DNA from: Aeoliella straminimaris
GTDB lineage: Bacteria > Planctomycetota > Planctomycetia > Pirellulales > Lacipirellulaceae
Assembly: GCF_024054565.1 (NCBI RefSeq)
Contig: NZ_JAMXLR010000033.1
Coordinates: 46,547 to 110,546 of the forward strand
Direction of reading: 5' to 3'
DNA length: 64,000 nucleotides
Part shown: in pieces, positions 18,494 through 27,716 of the stretch
How positions within the stretch are numbered: position 1 is the stretch's first letter
Layout of the letters: every line of letters begins with the position of its first letter
Translations under genes and position numbers: made by a program
Notes under the pieces: model-generated
The model's database searches: none
What the model saw: the letters and a program-made list of their open reading frames with translations, nothing else
What the model was told of the DNA's origin: nothing

Positions 18494-18577
18494 ACCTCTT
18501 GTGCTGCGCACACGGACAACCGGCCGTGGTCAGCTTGCCAAATGGCGTAACGAACTCCGGCCGGCTGTCCGTGCTAC
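18494..18577. repeat. Right 84-bp inverted hairpin repeat flanking the RAYT gene
   Basis: Reverse complement partner of 17861-17944, same length, both ends conserved. It folds in the same way. Within the stem, a T:A pair of the left copy is replaced by a C:G pair here, so pairing is preserved despite sequence change. The loop side is more divergent between the copies. Confidence 0.85.
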
Positions 18578-18639
18578 CCGCTGCTGGCGGATCTTCAACA
18601 CCTCCTGGCACAATTCAGCGATCGCGGTAATGCGCGATT

Positions 18640-19179
18640 CTACTCCACGTAGGACTTCCTGGCAGCGTGCAGCGCGGCCTGTTCCGCCAGGAATCCATCC
18701 CATTCGCTGCCCGTCACCTGCTCGTAGCCCATGTCGACAAACAAGACAGCCGTGCCTCCATCTGAAGTTCGCTCGCCGTTGTGCCCGAGTCTTGCTTTGT
18801 CCCACAGCAGCGCCAGGCGTTTGTCATCCGACAGAGTCAGCCCTTCGACGTAATGCCAACCACAAGTCTCAGGTGTTAGTAGCTTGCCGCTTGCAAGGCG
18901 TGCTTGCGTCACTTTCACGGGAACAATCTTGCCACAAAGCACCGACGCGTCGGCGTACTTGGGATACAAGAGGCTCAGTGATGCCTCGGCGGAAACTTCT
19001 CCGGCCGGGTACGTTCCGCCATGATCCTTGGCGTACTGATCCAAGGCCAGCATCAACTGTTTGTCGCAGGAGTGGCTGGGGCCGTAGGGGTAACGATGCC
19101 ACACGTACACCTGTCTTGCAGTCACGAGTACTGCCAACAGGACAAGGAGAACTATCGGGATGACGAGCCACTTTCGCAT
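18640..19179 (-). CDS. Membrane-anchored hypothetical protein
   Basis: About 179 residues. One membrane helix at the N-terminus (MRKWLVIPIVLLVLLAVLVT) and an exported domain with DKQLMLALDQYAKDHGGTYP, several Cys (SHSCDK, VLCGK, PETCGW) and a near C-terminal GTAVLFVDMGYEQVTGSEW. The ALDQYAKDHGGTYP block resembles the start of planctomycete pseudopilin-like exported proteins, but no processing motif is present. ATG at 19179 begins the helix; the in-frame extension upstream overlaps the cyclase gene and lacks support. Function unknown. Confidence 0.6.
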   Translation of the reverse strand: MRKWLVIPIVLLVLLAVLVTARQVYVWHRYPYGPSHSCDKQLMLALDQYAKDHGGTYPAGEVSAEASLSLLYPKYADASVLCGKIVPVKVTQARLASGKLLTPETCGWHYVEGLTLSDDKRLALLWDKARLGHNGERTSDGGTAVLFVDMGYEQVTGSEWDGFLAEQAALHAARKSYVE

Positions 19180-19235
19180 CGGCTGAATTCGGTGAACGTG
19201 TTTGTGGTTAGGAATTTCTACGAAGCCTTTATGGC

Positions 19236-20021
19236 TTACTCCTCCAGCACCGCCACCACGCGGCATGGGGCGCCGCTGCCGCCGGCGATTTTCATCGGCA
19301 GCGCAAACACGCGAAACCCGGTGGCGGGCAGATCCTTCATGCTGGCGACGTTCTCCAGCGCGGGCACCTGATGCTCGAACAAATTCACGTGGCTTTGGAA
19401 CATTCGCGACGGACCGTTGTCGATGCTCGCTGTATCGATGCCCACGGCCTTGATCCGCCGAGCCGAGCAAAGCCAACTAGCCGCGGCCGGATCGAGGCCC
19501 GGGAAGTGCAGCTTCGCCACGGCGGCCGGTCCCATTTCGGCGGTGCCCAGGTATTTCTGGCGATCGGGCCAGTGTTCGGCGTAGCCGGTATTCAAGAGCA
19601 CGATCTTCTCGGCCAGCGAGGCATTGTTCGTTTTCTCCCACTGCTTCAGATCGTCGATGGTCACCAGGTAATCAGGATCCACCGAGCAGGGGGTGGTCAC
19701 GTCGACGCAAACCGCTTCTCCGACCAGACGGTCGAGCGGGATTTGTTCGACGGTTTGTCCTGGCTTCGAAAAGTGGTGCGGCGCGTCGATGTGGGTGCCG
19801 CCATGCTCGGGGGCATCGTATCGGTTGGCGGCGTAGTAGTAGCCTCGCTCGGTGTATCCATCGTCGAGCTTCTTCAAGTCGAACCCCGGTTCGGTAGGCC
19901 AGTAGATGGTGTTGGTGTCGAACGTGTGTGTCAGGTCGATAACAGTGGGCGAAGCGGCCTCGACCACTGCTAGCGGCGCACCGCAGCAGAGCAAGGCGAA
20001 AGCGATAGTGATGGCGCGCAT
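19236..20021 (-). CDS. Secreted cyclase-family (KynB-like) metal hydrolase
   Basis: A 261-residue protein with a signal peptide (MRAITIAFALLCCGAPLAVVE cut near residue 22). The mature part fits the cyclase/arylformamidase family (PF04199): VIDLTHTFDTNTIYWP at the start, the metal motif HGGTHIDAPHHF, LLNTGYAEHW, a GIDTASID block and RVFALPMKIAGGSGAP at the end. KynB members hydrolyse N-formylkynurenine; other members have different or unknown substrates, and a secreted form points to another small ester or amide. It ends about 56 nt upstream of the hypothetical gene on the same strand. Confidence 0.8.
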   Translation of the reverse strand: MRAITIAFALLCCGAPLAVVEAASPTVIDLTHTFDTNTIYWPTEPGFDLKKLDDGYTERGYYYAANRYDAPEHGGTHIDAPHHFSKPGQTVEQIPLDRLVGEAVCVDVTTPCSVDPDYLVTIDDLKQWEKTNNASLAEKIVLLNTGYAEHWPDRQKYLGTAEMGPAAVAKLHFPGLDPAAASWLCSARRIKAVGIDTASIDNGPSRMFQSHVNLFEHQVPALENVASMKDLPATGFRVFALPMKIAGGSGAPCRVVAVLEE

Positions 20022-20097
20022 GGCGAACGTCCCCCGGGTGGTTCTCGATCCATTTTCTACTTAACCAAAGTACCGCACGTGACTTAAGCCTAGGATA

Positions 20098-20115
20098 TTG
20101 TGACGATCGCCACAA
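20098..20115. promoter_or_regulatory. Imperfect palindrome in a divergent intergenic region
   Basis: TTGTG at 20098-20102 and CACAA at 20111-20115 surround a self-complementary CGATCG, giving an 18-nt palindrome with one mismatched pair. It lies in the roughly 208-nt gap between the divergent cyclase and STAS genes, so it could be an operator or part of a promoter region. No regulator is identified. Confidence 0.25.
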
Positions 20116-20229
20116 ATAGTTGCCGCAATCGGAGCGACGACTTTTTGCATCGGCCTCCAATTGGCGGTAGAATCGGCCGTTACGGTGTGGGCTTCTTTTC
20201 TTCTCCCACTTTCTCACAGGAGGGCCGCG

Positions 20230-20757
20230 ATGTCGGACGATCGAATGCAGGTCGCCAGGGCGGCAGATCAGGTGGTGATTCGAATCGTCGGGCGGGCAAC
20301 CATGCAGGACAGCCCCGCCTTGCGCAAGACAGCCGAGATGGCCATCGACTCGCACCACCTGGTGTGGGACATGTCCGAATGCGAATACCTCGACAGCACG
20401 ATGCTCGGCTGCTTGATCGGTGTGCGTAAAGAAGCCGAGCGTCTCAAACGACAGATGGTCATCGTGGCCGACAAGCCGCGGCAGGTGAAACTGTTCACCA
20501 CCTCGTCGCTCGACAAGTTCTTCGACTTCATCGACGAGTGCCCCCAGGTTTCGACCGACTGGATGGAGATCGAGCGCGAAGGACTCGATACCGACGCACT
20601 CACGCGCCACGTGCTGGTGTGCCACGAACGACTAGCCGACCGCGGCGGCACCGACGGGGAAGCCTTCCGCCGCGTGGTCGACCGGCTGTCGACCGAGATC
20701 GAGCAAAAAGACATGGACCGCATGCTCGAAGAGCACGACTCGCAGTTGGGCGAGTGA
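20230..20757 (+). CDS. STAS-domain protein (anti-sigma factor antagonist-like)
   Basis: About 175 residues. Residues 1-110 form a STAS domain: QVVIRIVGRATMQDSPAL, LVWDMSECEYLDSTMLGCL (the conserved Asp-Ser-Thr around the usual phosphorylation site) and LFTTSSLDKFFDF. STAS proteins bind anti-sigma factors or other partners and are controlled by phosphorylation of that Ser. The roughly 65-residue helical C-terminus with many acidic residues is extra compared with classic SpoIIAA (about 110 residues) and ends EEHDSQLGE. AGGAGGG precedes the ATG at 20230. The next gene is convergent, 21 nt away. Confidence 0.8.
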   Translation: MSDDRMQVARAADQVVIRIVGRATMQDSPALRKTAEMAIDSHHLVWDMSECEYLDSTMLGCLIGVRKEAERLKRQMVIVADKPRQVKLFTTSSLDKFFDFIDECPQVSTDWMEIEREGLDTDALTRHVLVCHERLADRGGTDGEAFRRVVDRLSTEIEQKDMDRMLEEHDSQLGE

Positions 20758-20778
20758 ACCGCCCACGGCGCCGTTCGT

Positions 20779-22071
20779 TCACACGTTTTCCGGCACCACG
20801 TAGGGGGCGCGGTAGATGCGGGTTAGCATCGTGTCGGCTTCGGCATCGCCGACGAACTTCTCGCTCTGAGGGTCGAACTTCAATTGCCTGCCAAGACGCG
20901 AGGAGATGTTCGTCAGGTGGGCGATGCCCGAACTGGTGTGGCCTGTCTCGATCGGTGCGTTGAGCTCCGAAGGATCACGCCGGCGAACGGCAGTAAAGAA
21001 GTTATCGAAATGGGCCTGCAGCGGATCGCCCGAGGTGCCACTGGGGCCCGGTTCGCGCCGGCGTCCGAGGTAGGTCTTGTAGGTGTTGTAGTTGTCGATG
21101 GTCATGATGCCCTTGGAGCCGTAGAACAGGTTGCCAACGCCGACCCCCTGTTCAAGGTTCGTGCACCAGGGTCGCACGGCGATCTCCAGCATCTTGTTCG
21201 AGTCGCCGAAGCGACACATCGCGCTGAGTACCTCGGGGGTCTCGCGATCGTCCTGCCAGAGAAAGTTGCCCCCCATGGCAGTGATTTCGGTAGGCAGCCC
21301 TTCATCCAGGCCCCACAGCGCCATGTCGGTTTCGTGAACGCCCTGGTTGCCGATGTCGCCGTTGCCGTAGTCCCAGTGCCAGTGCCAGTTGTAGTGCACG
21401 TATCGAGTGGAAAATGGCCGTTCCGCCACGGGACCTTGCCACATGTCCCAGTCGAGCGTGGCGGGCACCGTGCTGTTGGGCTGACTGCCGATGGAGGGCC
21501 GCCAGCGAAACACGCAGGCCCGCGCCATGTAGACGTCGCCAATGAGCCCGTCGCGGAGAAGCTGCACCGCTTCCTGAAGCTTGGGATTGGAACGCAACTG
21601 CACACCGTGTTGCACGATGCGATGGTAACGGTGGGCCGCTTCGACCATCTTGCGACCTTCCCACAAGTTGTGCGAGCCGGGCTTCTCCAGATACACGTCC
21701 TTGCCCGCCTGGCAGGCCCAGATCGAGCTGAGGGCGTGCCAGTGGTTGGGCGTGGCGATGCTGACCACGTCGATATCGCTGCGATCATTCACGCGCCGCA
21801 GATCGGTTTCGGTCTCGACACGGCGGCCATATTTTCTCTCAAACTCGCCAGCTCGCTGATGCAGCACCTTGGCATCGGGATCACACAGCAGCGCGACTTC
21901 CGCACCCGGCACGTTTTCGATCGCATCGATGTGCACTTTGCCGCGGCCGTTAACGCCCAGCACGGCGCAGCGGACAGTGTTGTTGCGGTCGGTCTGAGCG
22001 CGGGTGGTGGTGGCGGCCAGTGTGGCGGCGCCCGAGGCGGCGACAAACGTACGGCGATCGATGGCAGTCAT
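20779..22071 (-). CDS. Gfo/Idh/MocA-family oxidoreductase with Tat signal
   Basis: A 430-residue secreted dehydrogenase-like protein. The N-terminus has a twin-arginine signal (DRRTFVAASGAATLAATTTRA). The Rossmann fold starts VRCAVLGVNGRGKVHIDAI, and the signature VSIATPNHWHALSSIWACQ, GKDVYLEKPGSHN (the EKP motif) and the HGVQLRSNP segment are present. The C-terminal part carries VHYNWHWHWDYGNGDIGNQG, typical of planctomycete members. These NAD(P)-dependent enzymes oxidise or reduce sugars or cyclitols; the substrate is not deducible. The cofactor is loaded before Tat export. Many paralogues occur in such genomes. Confidence 0.85.
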   Translation of the reverse strand: MTAIDRRTFVAASGAATLAATTTRAQTDRNNTVRCAVLGVNGRGKVHIDAIENVPGAEVALLCDPDAKVLHQRAGEFERKYGRRVETETDLRRVNDRSDIDVVSIATPNHWHALSSIWACQAGKDVYLEKPGSHNLWEGRKMVEAAHRYHRIVQHGVQLRSNPKLQEAVQLLRDGLIGDVYMARACVFRWRPSIGSQPNSTVPATLDWDMWQGPVAERPFSTRYVHYNWHWHWDYGNGDIGNQGVHETDMALWGLDEGLPTEITAMGGNFLWQDDRETPEVLSAMCRFGDSNKMLEIAVRPWCTNLEQGVGVGNLFYGSKGIMTIDNYNTYKTYLGRRREPGPSGTSGDPLQAHFDNFFTAVRRRDPSELNAPIETGHTSSGIAHLTNISSRLGRQLKFDPQSEKFVGDAEADTMLTRIYRAPYVVPENV

Positions 22072-22278
22072 CAGTGCTGGTTCCCAGCGGAAGAGTGCAA
22101 ATACATGGCGGCAACCTGTCCCACGTTATTCCGCCAATCAGATATCGCTTCAATTATACTCCCGAGCCCATAATCCGCGAAGGACAAATGCCGCTCGGAT
22201 ATCCTCACGAGAACGCCAGCGTGCCGGAGCCGTGCAATTTATTGCGGTGCGACAGACGGCCACCCCCGCAGCGTTCTG

Positions 22279-23019
22279 CTACGCTGCGCCGAGGCTCACG
22301 TCCATGCCATCGCCGAAGTAGTACTTGCGAGCCTCTTCGTTCTGCAGTACTTCGCGAGGCGTCCCGTGGCACAGTACCTGGCCGCTTTTGACCACGTAGC
22401 TGCGGTCGGTGATTTCGAGTGTCTCGCGGACTTGGTGGTCGGTGATGAGAATTGAGATGCCGCGGTCGCGCAGTTGGCGGACGATCTCCTGAATATTATC
22501 GATGGTCACTGGATCGATACCGGTGAACGGTTCATCCAGCAAAATGATCTTGGGATCGCTCACCAAGCAGCGGGCGATTTCGAGTCGTCGCCGCTCGCCA
22601 CCGGAAAGGCTCATGGCCTTGCTCCGGCGCAACTTGGTGATGCCGAACTGTTCGAGCAGTTCCTCGCACCGCCGTTTTCGCGTGCGGCGATCCATGCCCA
22701 GCATCTGCATCATGCCAACCAGATTCTGCTGGACGCTGAGCTTGCGAAAGACGCTCGATTCCTGTGCCAGGTAGCCCATGCCTCCATCGCGGGCGCGGCG
22801 GTACATGGGCCAGTCGGTGACCACTTTGCCCGTCAGGCGTACTTCGCCCGCGTCAGGGTTGACCATGCCGCAGGTCATGCGGAACGAGGTTGTCTTGCCT
22901 GCACCGTTGGGGCCGAGGAGGCCGACGATCTCGCCCGAGTGCACTTCAAATCCCACGCCGTCTACAACCCGGCGACGACCGTACGATTTGACCAATCCTT
23001 TGGTTTCGAGCAGCGACAT
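22279..23019 (-). CDS. lptB: LPS export ABC transporter ATP-binding protein LptB
   Basis: About 246 residues. Starts MSLLETKGLVKSYGRRRVV. Walker A is GLLGPNGAGKTT, the Q-loop region is MGYLAQESSVFRKLSV, the signature is SLSGGERRRLEIAR, Walker B is PKIILLDEPFTGIDP, and the switch His is ILITDHQVRETLEI. VFRKLSVQQN and the DHQVRETL block are characteristic of LptB, which powers lipopolysaccharide transport with LptFG. The usual partners are not in this window. The ATG at 23019 fits the family start; extra codons upstream are not supported. Confidence 0.9.
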   Translation of the reverse strand: MSLLETKGLVKSYGRRRVVDGVGFEVHSGEIVGLLGPNGAGKTTSFRMTCGMVNPDAGEVRLTGKVVTDWPMYRRARDGGMGYLAQESSVFRKLSVQQNLVGMMQMLGMDRRTRKRRCEELLEQFGITKLRRSKAMSLSGGERRRLEIARCLVSDPKIILLDEPFTGIDPVTIDNIQEIVRQLRDRGISILITDHQVRETLEITDRSYVVKSGQVLCHGTPREVLQNEEARKYYFGDGMDVSLGAA

Positions 23020-23139
23020 GGTGGGAATGCGAGCGGAGGGCGGAAAGCGAGAGACGGGGGAACGGCATTCTTGTAGCCAAATCGGCCGAGCTAGCCAACA
23101 GCACCCGCGGACTGCTAGCACTGCTACCGGCTGCCCGCG

Positions 23140-24996
23140 CTATTGAATCCGCCTCATATCGGTGAAGCTGGGAATGACGTAGTTCCAGGGGTGTGGCCAT
23201 ACGACGCTGATGGCTCGGCCCACCAGCAACCGGCGTTCGAGGTAGTTACCGCCCGGCTTGCTGACTGTCAATCGATCCTCGCCACCGCGTTTGTCGTTCC
23301 ACAGCCGGGCATCCAGCGACTGAGGGCTGTTGTCGCCCATGACAAAGAACTGGTCTTTGCCCAGCGGAAATACGACTTCGTTACGCCGTGTGTATGTGTC
23401 CCACAACGAGGGGTTCCAGAGCAGATCGTTCGGAAGATCGCTCGGCTCTAAGTCATTTAGGAAATCTCGCACGACACCATCGCGGTCCGAATGACCTGTG
23501 CCATCGTCCGCGATGTAATAGATGTCGCGATAAACACGCAAGCGATCGATCGCCACGGCTGCGTCGTTGCTGCCGATGCGTACGGGCGCCAGATCGCCCG
23601 GTGCGTCCGCGGACGATTGCGGCCTCATTTGCCGACGGTCGCCCAGCAGCGCATCCCAATCGTAGGCCGTGGCACCGTCGAATTCCACCAGCCGGTCATC
23701 CACCCACAGCAGCAGCGTGTCGTCCACATTGGCGAACGTCACTCGATGCTTGCCGGGGCCGTCGACAACCGTATTGGCAGTGGGGGCAAACTCGGCCACC
23801 GCCTGCTCCTGGCCGTAGGGCAGGATGCTTAGGGTGGCTTTGCCGGTGGCCACATCGATGGTGCAGCGGAAGCGGTTGCCCCCTTCGACCAACTCCAAGA
23901 GAAACTGCCCGTTATCTCCTTCGACTTCCATGTCGGCTTCGACGTGCAGGTCGCCGACCCAATGCAGGCCAAGCTGGTCTTGCCGAAGGTAGAAAGGATA
24001 TTTCTCCCGGCGATTCAACCGTTGCACTATCTCGCGGCGATGCAGCCGAGTGTTGTAGGGGTTGAAGTCGCTAATCAGTTGAGGCCTGGACGACGGCGCG
24101 ACGCTCCCTTGCTCGATGGTGGGCCACACCTGCTCATCGGGCGGGGTGTGGACATAGTTCAGCCAGTGTTCGCCCGCGCCGCTGGTCGTGTACTGCTGGT
24201 GGAGCAGCTTGCCGGCGATCGATTCGTTCAGCTTCCAGCCCTCTCCCAGTTCCCACCGCAGTGGCCAACCCGCTTTATGCAGTTCGGCTGGATCATGGTT
24301 CGTATCGTGCACCGGTTCTCGCATGGCGTAGGCCACGGTTGGCGGCTTGCGCGAAATCTGAAAGTCGTCGTCGCCCTCGTGTTTGACGAACAGGTCGCCG
24401 CCGAATACCTTGAGCGTTTCTTCCGGCAGCCCCACCAGACGCTTGATGTAATTGTCCGTGGCATTGCCCGGATACTTGAACACAACTACGTCCCATCGCT
24501 CGGGATCCTGGAACGAGTACAGGAACTTGTTTACCACGATGCGATCACCGCTGTAGCTTCGCTCGTTCCGCGTCAGCTTGGGAGCAATGGGAGCCACACG
24601 GGAAAGCTGTTCGTCATAAGACATCGTGTAGCGGCACATCGGGCACATGCCCGCGACGCACTCTTGATCGAACTTACTGACCTTCGGATTGTCATCGGTG
24701 GACGCGTTCACTCGGTAACGCTGACCACAATGGGGGCACTCCAGGTCCTTGTGGACGCCCTGTAGGGATGGCGACATCGAGCCGGTGGGGATAACAAACG
24801 GCTCGGCGACGAAGGTGCGGATGAGAAATGCCAGGATGAACGCAATGGCCAGCGACTCGAAGGTTTCGCGAGTGGCATTGTGCGAGGGGTGAGTGGGGTG
24901 CTGCTCCTCTTTCTTTTCCACTTCCTTTTCTTTGCGCCCCGTGGGAAGCGGCACCTGTCCGCCCGACTTCTTCTTGTTCTTGTTCTTCTTCGCCAT
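23140..24996 (-). CDS. lepB: Signal peptidase I with zinc ribbon and large inserted beta-sandwich domain
   Basis: A 618-residue enzyme, two to three times the normal length. A Lys-rich N-terminus leads into one membrane helix (LAIAFILAFLIRTFVAEPF, about residues 49-67). Box B is IPTGSMSPSL (nucleophile Ser73), followed by a Cys4 zinc ribbon (C87, C90, C118, C121). Boxes C and D are RWDVVVFKYP and YIKRLVGLP (general base Lys185). Then come about 300 inserted residues with a concanavalin-like beta-sandwich (MEVEGDNGQFLLELVEGG, VTFANVDDTLLLWVDDRL), and box E is FFVMGDNSPQSLDARLW. It cleaves signal peptides of exported proteins. The function of the insertion is unknown. Confidence 0.9.
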   Translation of the reverse strand: MAKKNKNKKKSGGQVPLPTGRKEKEVEKKEEQHPTHPSHNATRETFESLAIAFILAFLIRTFVAEPFVIPTGSMSPSLQGVHKDLECPHCGQRYRVNASTDDNPKVSKFDQECVAGMCPMCRYTMSYDEQLSRVAPIAPKLTRNERSYSGDRIVVNKFLYSFQDPERWDVVVFKYPGNATDNYIKRLVGLPEETLKVFGGDLFVKHEGDDDFQISRKPPTVAYAMREPVHDTNHDPAELHKAGWPLRWELGEGWKLNESIAGKLLHQQYTTSGAGEHWLNYVHTPPDEQVWPTIEQGSVAPSSRPQLISDFNPYNTRLHRREIVQRLNRREKYPFYLRQDQLGLHWVGDLHVEADMEVEGDNGQFLLELVEGGNRFRCTIDVATGKATLSILPYGQEQAVAEFAPTANTVVDGPGKHRVTFANVDDTLLLWVDDRLVEFDGATAYDWDALLGDRRQMRPQSSADAPGDLAPVRIGSNDAAVAIDRLRVYRDIYYIADDGTGHSDRDGVVRDFLNDLEPSDLPNDLLWNPSLWDTYTRRNEVVFPLGKDQFFVMGDNSPQSLDARLWNDKRGGEDRLTVSKPGGNYLERRLLVGRAISVVWPHPWNYVIPSFTDMRRIQ

Positions 24997-25232
24997 GAAG
25001 TTCCTCGCTGGGTGGCCCCGTTGTCATCTTACCGAGTGGACGCTCGCTAGTTCCGCGCTCAGCGAGAACCAACGGCGGCATGGAGCGCTTTGGATTCAGT
25101 ACGCAGGTGGAGTAATTTGGGTCGTTTAGACGTGTTTGGCTAGTCGCCTTTGCTCACCGGGATCCGCGAAATCGGTATCATCCGTGACTTTTTGCCAGTT
25201 TGGGGGCGTGGGGGCACAAGTACAGAGGCAAT

Positions 25233-26414
25233 CTATTCGCTTGCCGCGGGAGAATCTAGGCGAGAATCTCGCAATTCGCCCAGCGGCACCCCAATCAGAA
25301 GCTCCTGCCGCAGGGCGTGACTGGCCCAGGTGCGGCTGTCCTCAGATATCGCCACGTTATCGCCGACGACAAAAAGTCCCCCTGGCCCCAGCGTGACCCC
25401 CGCTAGCGGCCAGCGGTCCACCGGCCGGGTGTGGTAATACGCGTCGCGCCACACTTGCAGTTCGCCCAGCTTTACGATGCCGGTCGCCACCACCGCGAGC
25501 CGCGGTTGATCGGGCCAGGCGCTGGCGGATGGCTCGCGCCACACGACCCGCCCGTCCACTGCCAGCAACGCCTGGCGGTCGAACAGCGACCAGACGACCT
25601 GCGTTTCGCCCGGACGGTCGATGGTTTGCGTGAGCACGCGTCCATCGGCCAATTGGGCTACGAACTCCACCGTGGCTCCGGGGGCCAGGTGTACGTTGGT
25701 GGTGACCATCAAGTCGAGTGCGGCGTAGGTGGGCCGCGTGGCTGTCTGGTTGATGCCCAGGTCGTCGGTCACGGTGCCGCCGGCCGGCTGGAACGCGAGA
25801 CGGGTGGCCTCGCCCCCGTGCTGCCAGGCGTTGTCGGCAAAATGCCAGCCGTCGTCGTCTGCGTGCCAGGCAGCCAATTCCTCACGTTCGCGATGCACAA
25901 GCTGACGCAGACGCATCTGCTCCTTGAGCGACTTGCGGAGCACCTGACCGTTGATCAGCAGATCGCCCGATGAGAAGTCGACATGCTCGCCCGGAAGGCC
26001 CAGCACTCGCTTGATGCACAGCGTACCCGCCCGCTCGGGACAACGAAACACCACCACGTCCCAGCGGCCGATGTCGCCAGTCGCCAGGCAAATTCGGTTT
26101 ACCCACATTCGCTGGCCGAGTTTCACCTCGGTGGGCGTAGCGTGGAACTTTTCGCGGCAGTCGGGGCAAACATAGGGCCGGAATTCGGGCACCTGATCGG
26201 CGGCCACAGCGAAGCGGTGGTCGCAATGCGGGCAGACGACTTTCACGTGGGGGCCCAGCAGCGTGGGCGCCATGGAACTGCCTTCGATGCGCAACGGCTT
26301 GACAATACCCAAAACGACGAACGACTCGCTCGCCAGCAGCGCAATTGCCACAACGACGATGGTTCGCAACCAGCCGTAGGCTGCCGGCGGTTTAGTTCGT
26401 AACGGATGCTGCAT
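25233..26414 (-). CDS. Second signal peptidase I-like protein with zinc ribbon and insertion
   Basis: About 393 residues. One membrane helix (RTIVVVAIALLASESFVVLG), then box B EGSSMAPTL (Ser47), a Cys4 zinc ribbon (C61, C64, C83, C86), box C IGRWDVVVFRCP, box D CIKRVLGLPGEHVD (Lys135) and, after an inserted beta-rich region, box E FVVGDNVAISEDSRTW. Both catalytic residues are kept, so it should be active. It is a paralogue of the upstream lepB and shares the insertion type but is shorter. The ATG at 26414 lies inside the last codons of the metallophosphoesterase gene (overlap of 23 nt), suggesting cotranscription. The ribosome binding site is weak, so the start is provisional. Confidence 0.8.
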   Translation of the reverse strand: MQHPLRTKPPAAYGWLRTIVVVAIALLASESFVVLGIVKPLRIEGSSMAPTLLGPHVKVVCPHCDHRFAVAADQVPEFRPYVCPDCREKFHATPTEVKLGQRMWVNRICLATGDIGRWDVVVFRCPERAGTLCIKRVLGLPGEHVDFSSGDLLINGQVLRKSLKEQMRLRQLVHREREELAAWHADDDGWHFADNAWQHGGEATRLAFQPAGGTVTDDLGINQTATRPTYAALDLMVTTNVHLAPGATVEFVAQLADGRVLTQTIDRPGETQVVWSLFDRQALLAVDGRVVWREPSASAWPDQPRLAVVATGIVKLGELQVWRDAYYHTRPVDRWPLAGVTLGPGGLFVVGDNVAISEDSRTWASHALRQELLIGVPLGELRDSRLDSPAASE

Positions 26415-27686
26415 CGGGAGTTCTGGCGGATACTTGCGGTGGCGTGCGAGGCGCGAGCGTGAACTCGTCGAACACCTCCCCATCCATGGTAACAACTCGG
26501 CAATCAAAACGCTCAGGGCGGAAGGTCAGCAGGTGCAGATGATGTTCCGATCCGCAATGCTCGGCCGTGTCTTGCAGGTACCAACGGCTGGTCTTGGGCG
26601 TGCGTTGTCCGACGCCCAGGCCACCCTCGCCAATGTACACCACCCCCTCGGGATCGACCTTGGTGCCTTTCAGCGGTGGCGTGCGCTTAATCACGTGGCC
26701 ATCGGCTTCGCAAGCCATGTTCACCTGGTACTGCTCGAACAGCGGCACCCAGTTCGTCAGCGCACCGCTGGGAATCTTCACCGCGGGAAACGCCGGCTTG
26801 TGATACTGGGCGATGTACCAACGGTGGTTCCACCGCTCGGCGGCCAATTCGTCGGCCAGCCAATCGCGCTGGTCGCCGGCCGTCGAAGTCTCGGTATTGA
26901 GTGTCGCCAGGCGGACATAGCTGGAGAGGCTCACCGCGTAGTAGTTCTCGTCGCGCTCTGGAAAAGCAAACACCTGGTTGAAAATCGGGCCCATGTCGTG
27001 ATTGCCACGCGCCGGAATGATGGGCAGCAACCGTCCGTCGTCACCGGTGGTCAGTTCGTGATGATCGAGCCACGCCAGCCATTGGTCGAGTGCGGTGCCG
27101 TTGCGGATAAAGTCGCCACCGTGGGCCAGGGCAAGTATCGGCGGACGCTCGGCCACCTGTTGTTCGGCCACCATGCGGGCCATCATGCGATTGACGTTTT
27201 GGCGCTCGTCGATTCCCGAGCGGCTATCACCACCAAAGAGCAAGGAAATCGGGCGATCGTCGTTCGGGGCGGTAATGAAGTAGAACTCCCGCGAGGGGTG
27301 ATCGTCCGTCTGGCAGACGACATGGTACTCGGTGGCTGGCTGCAAATCGGTGAGCGTCGTATGGTGGGCGTACGGAACCGTGTCGCCGCCCAGTTCGCCT
27401 TGGAATTGCTCGTTGCGATCGCTCTCGATGGATGTCCAATCCTCCTGCCCATCGGCACGCAGCTTTACCAAGTGCTTGGTGCCCGGCTCGGTAGTGGTCC
27501 AGGAAACGATGGCGGACGTGGCCGGATCGTCGTGCCATATGACGCGGACGTGCCGGGGAGTGAGTGTGTGGGGTGGCTCGGCCTGCGATACGCACGACGT
27601 CAGCGCCGACAGCGCCATCGTTACGACGATTGCCATCAGTCCACGTAGTGATGCATCCTGCAAGGGAGAATTCCAATAGCGGTGCA
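26392..27686 (-). CDS. Secreted fibronectin III-like plus metallophosphoesterase (purple acid phosphatase-like)
   Basis: About 431 residues. The N-terminus (MAIVVTMALSALTSC) has a lipobox-like LTSC, so it may be a lipoprotein. An fn3-like domain (HVRVIWHDDPATSAIVSW, LTDLQPATEYHVVCQTDD) precedes a calcineurin-type phosphoesterase with SLLFGGDSRSG, LALAHGGDFIRNG, IPARGNHDMG, WYIAQYHKPAF and a C-terminal CEADGHVIKR. The order of metal ligands (GD, GGD, GNHD, H, GH) follows purple acid phosphatase-like enzymes, which release phosphate from organic esters outside the cytoplasm. ATG at 27686 has AGGAGA upstream. It overlaps the next signal peptidase gene. Confidence 0.85.
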
Positions 27687-27716
27687 TAAGATCTCCTGTC
27701 GAAGTTGTGCGAAGGG

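Noticed and set aside
20884..22173. 429-residue plus-strand open frame opposite the oxidoreductase.
   Set aside because: The minus strand encodes a complete Gfo/Idh/MocA protein with Tat signal; the plus frame shows no domain and is its mirror.
25233..26414. Apparent loss of the catalytic Lys in the second signal peptidase (VNRICL versus VNKFLY in the first).
   Set aside because: The catalytic Lys of bacterial signal peptidases I lies in the later YIKR-x-x-GLP box, and here it is present as CIKRVLGLPGE (Lys135). The enzyme should not be called inactive on this ground.
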